Assembly (NCBI GenBank): GCA_026770585.1 | Contig: MU646311.1 | Coordinates: 1,469,494 to 1,479,574 of the forward strand | Reading direction: 5' to 3' | Origin: Baffinella frigidus | Lineage: Eukaryota > Cryptophyceae > Cryptomonadales > Baffinellaceae | Length of the DNA: 10,081 nt | Shown: positions 6,384 to 10,081 of the stretch, piece by piece | Numbering within the stretch: position 1 is the stretch's first letter | How the letters are laid out: each line of letters starts with the position of its first letter | Notes under the pieces: model-generated | Databases searched by the model: none | What the model was told of the DNA's origin: nothing | Seen by the model: only the letters and a program-made list of their open reading frames with translations | Made by a program: the position numbers and the translations under genes

Positions 6384-6457
6384 CCGATTTATTATTATTA
6401 AATTTAACCACTCTCCTCGCCCGATGTATTATTATTCAAGTTCATCCCTCTCCTCGT
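6384..6457. repeat. 37-bp tandem duplication across a stop codon
   Basis: Positions 6384-6420 and 6421-6457 are two adjacent 37-bp copies sharing CCGAT, TATTATTATT and CTCTCCTCG in register. The second copy contains the last codons and the TAA stop of the minus-strand gene at 6432-6794. The first copy therefore lies in its 3' flank and duplicates its tail. AATAATAATAAAT on the minus strand could serve as an AT-rich 3' processing region, which is inference. Confidence 0.8.
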
Positions 6458-6794
6458 CCCCTTCGCCCTCGTCCTCCTCGTCCTCGTCCGCCCACAGTGC
6501 TTCAACACCTTCCCTGGCGAGTTGCAACAACTCTACCTCACTCTCCAGCACCAGTTTGCTCTGCCCCTCATTGTGAAACATGGGCTCGAAACCGATCCAG
6601 ATATGCCCGAGGGTGGCTCGATCGGTGGCTTCCCAGAACTCTCCAGGCGCAAACAGCTTCTGCCCTTCTTTCTCCTCGAGGGTTGGCATCCAAACCCGCG
6701 CGGTGATGGAAGCTAGCAGTTCATCGGGCGTGATTGGTCCGCGCGGCTTGTTGAGCTCCACGATCGAGAACAGGTCAAAGTCCCCTGCTTCCAT
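6432..6794 (-). CDS. Acidic 120-aa hypothetical protein
   Basis: This is the most convincing gene of the window. It starts at ATG 6794 (GAATGG context) and ends with TAA. Most codons end in G or C (CTG, GAG, ATC, GCC, TTC), while the opposite-strand frames over the same DNA are low-complexity Pro/Arg. The first 90 residues look globular, with four Trp (RVWMP near 34-36, EFWEA near 53, HIWIGFEP near 65-67, EALWAD near 100) and a Leu/Glu-rich amphipathic helix at about 82-98. The C-terminus from about residue 101 is almost all Asp/Glu/Gly, typical of disordered acidic tails in nuclear or nucleic-acid-associated proteins. I recognise no family and assign no function. There is no signal peptide or membrane segment. 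It is enclosed by the 138-bp inverted repeats, and a degenerate telomere-like tract lies immediately upstream. It may be complete or the last exon of a longer gene. Confidence 0.7.
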   Translation of the reverse strand: MEAGDFDLFSIVELNKPRGPITPDELLASITARVWMPTLEEKEGQKLFAPGEFWEATDRATLGHIWIGFEPMFHNEGQSKLVLESEVELLQLAREGVEALWADEDEEDEGEGDEERDELE

Positions 6795-6800
6795 TCAGAG

Positions 6801-6866
6801 TTAAGTGTTGAGGGTTTATGGTTTGAGGTTGAGGAATTGGGGATTCAGGGATTAGAGAATAGGGAC
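6801..6866 (+). repeat. Degenerate telomere-like tract upstream of the acidic-protein gene
   Basis: AGTTAAGTGTTGAGGGTTTA, TGGTTTGAGGTTGAGG, ATTGGGGATTCAGGG and ATTAGAGAATAGGG are heavily decayed 7-bp-type units with the G-rich strand on plus. On the gene's own strand, AAACCCTCA lies about 15-23 bp upstream of the start. It is one base from the plant telo-box (AAACCCTAA), so a promoter role is conceivable but unproven. Confidence 0.5.
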
Positions 6867-7100
6867 TGCCCCATGGAGAAGGACGTTTACGACGTAGGTC
6901 CGACCGGTAGGCGTAGGGGATCGGGCCATTTTACAGTATTTTTTATTTTAAAAAATCGGGCCATTCAACTTTTGACTACCGGTAATCAGTAATCAGTAGT
7001 GACTGGAGAAGGGCGTTTACGTAAATTACCTCTACGACGTACCGGTAGGCGTAGGGAATCGGGCCATTTTGCTTTACAAAATCGGGCCATTCAAGTTTAC
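6863..7100 (+). repeat. Alternating motif G / AATCGGGCCATT modules
   Basis: Motif G endings (GGAGAAGGACGTTTAC at 6875-6890, GGAGAAGGGCGTTTAC at 7005-7020) are each followed by ACCGGTAGGCGTAGG-like words and a pair of ATCGGGCCATT words around TTTAC or TTTA tracts (6929-6965, 7059-7094). The interval is a two-fold tandem of about 135 bp with insertions. TCAGTAATCAGTAG at 6986-6999 is the reverse complement of the tandem word at 7862-7882. Confidence 0.65.
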
Positions 7101-7124
7101 AAAAATAAAGGATTGTCCGATCTA

Positions 7125-7253
7125 GTGGGAGCGTTTGACTGGCCCAAGAAAGGGTTTGCGTCTGGGAGTGTTTGACTGGCCCCATGGAGGGAGAGGGGCT
7201 CACGTCTGGGAGCATTTGACTGCCCATGGAGAGGGACGTTTACGTCTACGACG
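7125..7253 (+). repeat. Three imperfect tandem copies of motif G (about 40 bp)
   Basis: GTGGGAGCGTTTGACTGGCC at 7125, TCTGGGAGTGTTTGACTGGC at 7161 and TCTGGGAGCATTTGACTGCC at 7205 each head a unit of about 36-43 bp. The last two contain CCATGGAG, and the last ends GGGACGTTTACGTCTACGAC. Minus-strand frames here give repetitive peptides and are not regarded as genes. Confidence 0.75.
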
Positions 7254-7294
7254 AAGGACGACGTAGGCGTACGAGGCTCGTAAGGCCTTAGGAG

Positions 7295-7328
7295 CCCGAT
7301 TCTCAGCATCAAGATGCTGAGAATCGGG
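7295..7328. repeat. Perfect 34-bp palindrome
   Basis: CCCGATTCTCAGCATC (7295-7310), AA, then the exact complement (7313-7328). The right arm continues straight into GGGCCATTTTACTTTACAAA, a member of the AATCGGGCCATT family (7322-7357), so the palindrome appears to be built on one of those repeats. Confidence 0.88.
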
Positions 7329-7375
7329 CCATTTTACTTTACAAAATCGGGCCATTCTACTTTACAAAAATACAG

Positions 7376-7423
7376 GGTTGTTGTCCGGTCGTTTTCGAGT
7401 TTCTGTTCGATCGGACAACAACC
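7376..7423. repeat. Inverted repeat with 16-bp arms
   Basis: GGTTGTTGTCCGGTCG (7376-7391) pairs with CGATCGGACAACAACC (7408-7423) with one mismatch around a 16-base loop. AGATCT follows at 7428. Confidence 0.8.
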
Positions 7424-7509
7424 TTTGTAGATCTATTTCCCGATGTCCTTTATGGTCATACGAAGCTTCGTACATGCGTTTGCCGCTGGCTGTTTGTACC
7501 GCAGAGCCG

Positions 7510-7647
7510 CCTTTAGGTCCTTTCGGTTTTAATTTCTCCCAACATGGCCCAGCGACACGCCCTTCCGTAGAAAGGATCTGCAGAAAAAGAATTTTGCTTT
7601 CGGATCGCATTGAGCTCTCCAGTGCAGAGGCTCGTGAAGAGGGGATA
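7510..7647 (-). repeat. Right arm of 138-bp inverted repeat (family R copy 4)
   Basis: On the minus strand it reads TATCCCCTCTTCACGAGCCT, CTGCACTGGAGAGCTCAATG, CGATCCGAAAGCAAA, CTGCAGATCCTTTCTACGGA, GAGAAATTAAAACCGAAAGG, ACCTAAAGG. It pairs with 5847-5984. Frames that cross it on either strand are treated as by-products of the repeat. Confidence 0.82.
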
Positions 7648-7738
7648 GAGGGTGATTCTCATGGGGTGTCTGAACCACAGCCATACACCGGACTTTGAAG
7701 GGATTTCGAATAACCCCCAAAGGACAAGACCTAGGACC

Positions 7739-7815
7739 CTACAGTAGGCACGCCGTAGGGGCAAAGGGGGATTCCTACGGATAGGTGGTATGAAGGTTCG
7801 AACCTTCATACCACC
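7739..7815. repeat. CCTACAGTAGG word and perfect 32-bp palindrome
   Basis: CCTACAGTAGG (7739-7749) is an imperfect palindrome. The stretch 7784-7815 (GGTGGTATGAAGGTT, CG, then its complement) is a perfect palindrome with no spacer. Its centre, GGTTCGAACC, resembles a tRNA B box, but no tRNA is present around it. Confidence 0.85.
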
Positions 7816-7861
7816 GTTTGTAGGACTTGACCAAACCAATTGCCAAATCGAACTTCGATCT

Positions 7862-7882
7862 TTACTGATTACTGATTACTGA
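7862..7882 (+). repeat. Three tandem TTACTGA units
   Basis: TTACTGA occurs three times without interruption. The reverse complement, in two units, is at 6986-6999. The 230 bp that follow (7883-8115) contain no recognised gene. Confidence 0.75.
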
Positions 7883-8115
7883 ATTTATTCAAGAGGGTTC
7901 GCCGTTATTGCCTGACCCGTGCCGTTACCAGACTATGATCGGTCCATTTTTTACCCCGCTCAGTCTGTCTCCGAGGGATGCTCCCCGAAGATTGGCGCAG
8001 ATGAAGTTAACGACGAAGGAGAGGTTTGGTAGGTCCACGAATTTTGACAGACTTATCAGCCCGGTCACATCGATATAGACCTATCATTCCGGGTGGGGTC
8101 TGGTTCTTGAAGAGT

Positions 8116-8196
8116 GAGGAGTTGGATTGGTTAACCGATCATCCGATCGGTTAGCCAATCCAACTCAGGTCGGCTCCTTCAGGGAGCCGACTCCTC
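8116..8196. repeat. Two consecutive hairpins enclosed by a short stem
   Basis: GAGTTGGATTGGTTAACCGAT (8119-8139) pairs with its near-exact complement at 8146-8166, one mismatch, with a 6-base loop. GTCGGCTCC (8169-8177) pairs with GGAGCCGAC (8183-8191), with a TTCAG loop. GAGGAG (8116-8121) could pair with CTCCTC (8191-8196) as an outer stem, partly in competition with the inner arms. The result is a compact branched fold. Confidence 0.72.
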
Positions 8197-8503
8197 CATC
8201 CGGCTGTATGTGGTTGAATTTACCCCGTGGCTATTCCGCGATGGTCGTACCACTTTTGACCTTCCAAGACTCATGCCTCCATCTCTCATAGGTTTGACAT
8301 TCCAGAGAGGCACTTGGTGGGGCATGCCATAAGGTCCTGTTGACCTTCTGATTCGTCTGCATGTATGCATGTCTGGCTTAAAGAACCTTATCCTGTATGG
8401 TTCAACTCTCTCTATCCTTGGTTCATGATTGTCGGCTGTTGGTCTCACCTGATGTAGGGTTTTGGGCGGCGGTTGTACTTTGGACACCCCTGAGGGTCAT
8501 TAT
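8197..8503. other. Region with open frames on both strands, gene not resolved
   Basis: The minus frame 8179-8487 (102 aa, Arg/Pro/His-rich) contains CAG followed by GTGAGA at about 8450, a strong donor-like motif. The plus frame 8198-8329 reads LPRLMPPSLIGLTF then TWWGMP before a stop, which faintly resembles an FNIP or leucine-rich repeat. Neither is long or distinctive enough to call. TGTAGGGTTTTGGG at 8455-8468 matches a word in the left-edge array. Confidence 0.25.
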
Positions 8504-8549
8504 TTGAATAGCTTTAAGGTGACCTATTGAAAAGCTTTAAGATGACCTG
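8504..8549 (+). repeat. Two-copy 23-bp tandem repeat
   Basis: TTGAATAGCTTTAAGGTGAC-CTA is followed directly by TTGAAAAGCTTTAAGATGAC-CTG, three differences in 23 bp. AT-rich unrecognised sequence, including ATATATATA near 8620, fills 8550-8700. Confidence 0.8.
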
Positions 8550-8713
8550 TCCCTACACCTCGTAAGATGCCTGCTCAGTTTCAGATTGATCCGTTAGGTC
8601 CTTTTTTTAGGTAATTTTATATATATAGGTAAATGCGAACTTCTAGATGGACCGTAATTGTTAGAAAACAGCAAGATTTGTAAATTTGAATTTAAAATAA
8701 TACATGTCCAAAA

Positions 8714-8806
8714 GGTTGCCTACGGTAGGTAGGGGGGCTCCAACGACTTGATGATGCAAAACAATTTAAAAGTCATAGAAGCCCCCCTACCTACCGTAGG
8801 CAATCC
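8714..8806. mobile_element. Foldback/MITE-like element 6 (CCTACNGTAGG family)
   Basis: Left arm 8714-8739 (GCCTACGGTAGGTAGGGGGG core) and right arm 8780-8806 are inverted repeats over 26-27 bp with a single 1-bp indel, around a 40-bp AT-rich spacer. The core word is shared with foldback 2 (CCTACCGTAGGC). ACATGTCC upstream and GACTGTACAT downstream may extend the pairing. Its right end lies 15 bp from a GTATGT donor-like motif on the minus strand. Confidence 0.78.
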
Positions 8807-8821
8807 GTAGACTGTACATAC

Positions 8822-9028
8822 CTCGCTGGCGTTAGCTTGTGGCATTATGGATGGCGGGTGGAGGGGGACTGAGTTTCCCACGCCGGAGGAAGGGCGGGAG
8901 CGGTTCTGCCGCGAAGAACTTTCGATCTTCTGGGCGCATTTCACTTTTCTCGACGGTTCTGGAATCCTCGAAAGGTCCTCTTCAGATCCGCTGAATGAAT
9001 TGGGGGCATCAGCGGCCCGCACACAGAG
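8822..9028 (-). CDS. Possible exon fragment of an intron-containing gene
   Basis: The minus frame is open from 9028 and has no usable ATG start. It reads through a Ser/Glu/Arg-rich segment to GCCAGCGAG at 8830-8822, immediately followed by GTATGT, an excellent 5' splice-site match, leaving the codon phase intact. A plausible acceptor (CCAATTCATTCAG, ending about 8989) could start the exon. No conserved domain is recognised. The plus frame 8847-9146 overlaps it and is an alternative; neither is strongly supported. If the exon is real, the foldback at 8714-8806 lies inside the following intron. Confidence 0.25.
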
Positions 9029-9167
9029 TCAAAATACGACCTCCCTCAAACCACAGCATCTGGTTTTGCACACCCTCCCCCCCCTGCTCGCAAAACCCTT
9101 GTTCCAACAAAGATTCCCAGGGTGTCATGGCCTACGAGGCGTGTAATTTAGTTCCGATCCTTTTGAA

Positions 9168-9402
9168 AATTCTGACCCTTTTTTACCACACCAACGATTT
9201 CATTTGTACCACGAGATTTCCGCTATAATACCGTTTAAAACTCAAAAGCTTCTATAAACGACGTTTTTTTTATCGTTTTTTTGCCTTGATCGATTTCCTT
9301 CTTTACTACACGTTTCGCGAAGCAATTCAGCCGCTAACTGACTAGTTGACTAATTCGAGATCAAATTGTATGGGAACTGTGTGGTAAGAAAGGGTCAGAA
9401 TT
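9168..9402. repeat. Inverted repeat with 24-bp arms around about 190 bp
   Basis: AATTCTGACCCTTTTTTACC-ACAC (9168-9191) pairs with 9379-9402 with one mismatch. The AT-rich interior (9192-9378) has no coding frame, so this may be a non-autonomous foldback element. No clear target duplication is seen. Confidence 0.68.
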
Positions 9403-9901
9403 ATCCAGAGAATGTTTCGGCAGCTGTAAAAGGGCCGGTTTTCAACTGGCCTTAGTTCAAACACTCGTTAATTATTTTCGGGGATTTTTAGATCAGAGTG
9501 CTCAGCGTGAGCTCGCCTTCAAAACGACCTGAAGGACTTGGGGTAAATTTTTCCGCCTTCCAAATCCTTTTCTCGTCCGAAAAAAGGGTCGTACTTAGAT
9601 TACCTACCTCGTACAACTTTGCGAGTTGATTTTTTTACAAATAAGCTGGGGCAGAAAAGTCGGAGGCATCATGGTCCGTGACATTGGAGCCATTTCTGGA
9701 TTTCCCGCTAAATAACCTGTTTGTGTTTCTTCCACCCATTTTGCTGTTAAAAACATCAGAAGTGATCTGAAATGGAACGAATCGAGGATGTGGCTTGAGT
9801 CATTTTTCGTTATTTCGTTATTTCGTTTTTATTAAAGGAGAAGAGACTTTTATTGAACTTATGACGTCGGACCATAAACTTAAGGCGTCCAGAGAGGGCT
9901 C
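9403..9901. other. Gene-free AT-rich region
   Basis: I see no gene on either strand. The only structured segment is a TTCGTTAT tandem word at about 9804-9830 (CATTTTTCGTTATTTCGTTA and TTTCG). Confidence 0.5.
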
Positions 9902-9980
9902 GAAATTAAAAACCTAAAGGACCTAAAGGACGAACTAAGACCAGTAAATGCTTCTTAATTAAATGACCTAAAGACCTAAA
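9902..9980 (+). repeat. Partial family R copy
   Basis: GAAATTAAAAACCTAAAGGA followed by CCTAAAGG (9902-9930), and then AGTAAATGCTTCTT (9943-9956) match the end of family R copy 2 and its downstream flank. GACCTAAAGACCTAAATG at 9964-9981 is a further degenerate copy. From 9982 to the window end nothing is recognised. Confidence 0.7.
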
Positions 9981-10081
9981 TGTACAACCGAGTCTACCTA
10001 CCTTAGCGTCGGAGGTACTCGCTTCACGGCTTTGCTTGCCATCACTAACTCAAACTCAACGATCTCCAACTCAGTGGGAGG

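Noticed and set aside
6110-6706. 198-aa plus-strand frame
   Set aside because: Its second half is Pro/Arg low-complexity opposite the acidic tail and body of the 6432-6794 gene, and its first half crosses a C run. It is best explained as a shadow frame.
6976-7312. Minus-strand frames with repeated QSNAP/SQTLP peptides
   Set aside because: The peptide repeats come from the motif G tandem read in two frames, with no independent sign of coding.
7784-7815. tRNA gene suggested by GGTTCGAACC, a B-box-like word
   Set aside because: The word is simply the centre of a perfect palindrome. No acceptor stem, D-arm or anticodon arm can be placed around it.
7378-7839. Several overlapping frames across the right inverted arm
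   Set aside because: They translate family R DNA on both strands and share peptides with frames at 5420-5973, as expected from repeats and not from genes.
7930-8089. Minus-strand leucine-rich stretch (ISLSKFVDLPNLSF)
   Set aside because: The frame is only about 50 codons, has no start, and the opposite strand is equally open; it is too short to separate from chance.

Overview
The window reads as a repeat-dense subtelomeric stretch of a eukaryotic nuclear chromosome, most plausibly from a unicellular protist or alga. The evidence is a TTTAGGG/TGTAGGG-type telomere-like array at the left edge, a second array in opposite orientation at 2864-2932, a degenerate third one at 6801-6866, low gene density, splice-donor-like motifs, and no bacterial operon or ribosome-binding-site structure. 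TTTAGGG-type telomeres are known from plants, green algae, dinoflagellates and some apicomplexans, so the species cannot be fixed from sequence alone.

Layout. 1-217 is the telomere-like array. 218-1500 holds three main copies (A, B, C) and fragments of a subtelomeric repeat unit, interrupted by two foldback (MITE-like) insertions at 534-713 and 936-1097. 1500-2680 is gene-free and packed with inverted repeats, including three consecutive foldbacks at 2213-2675. The oppositely oriented telomere-like block at 2864-2932 closes this section, so 1-2932 has the polarity of a head-to-head telomere fusion. 3115-3840 (minus) is a GC-rich open frame with a textbook signal peptide.

4078-5566 consists of two diverged direct repeats of about 440-490 bp bracketing an A/C-rich, 5'-truncated open frame (4569-5096, plus). 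5400-7650 is built from short dispersed repeat modules and is bounded by a 138-bp inverted repeat (5847-5984 / 7510-7647). Inside that pair sits the best coding candidate of the window, a 120-aa acidic protein on the minus strand (6432-6794). 7290-8200 contains several perfect or near-perfect palindromes. 8200-9030 shows weak signs of an intron-containing minus-strand gene with a foldback in its putative intron. 9030-10081 has a long-armed inverted repeat and otherwise no recognisable gene.

No transposase, reverse transcriptase, tRNA, rRNA or CRISPR array was recognised. The coding content does not form a pathway. What unifies the window is mobile-element and recombination history: foldbacks inserted into subtelomeric repeats, segmental duplication, inverted-repeat-bounded blocks, and palindromic hexamers that distinguish one copy of a duplication from the other.
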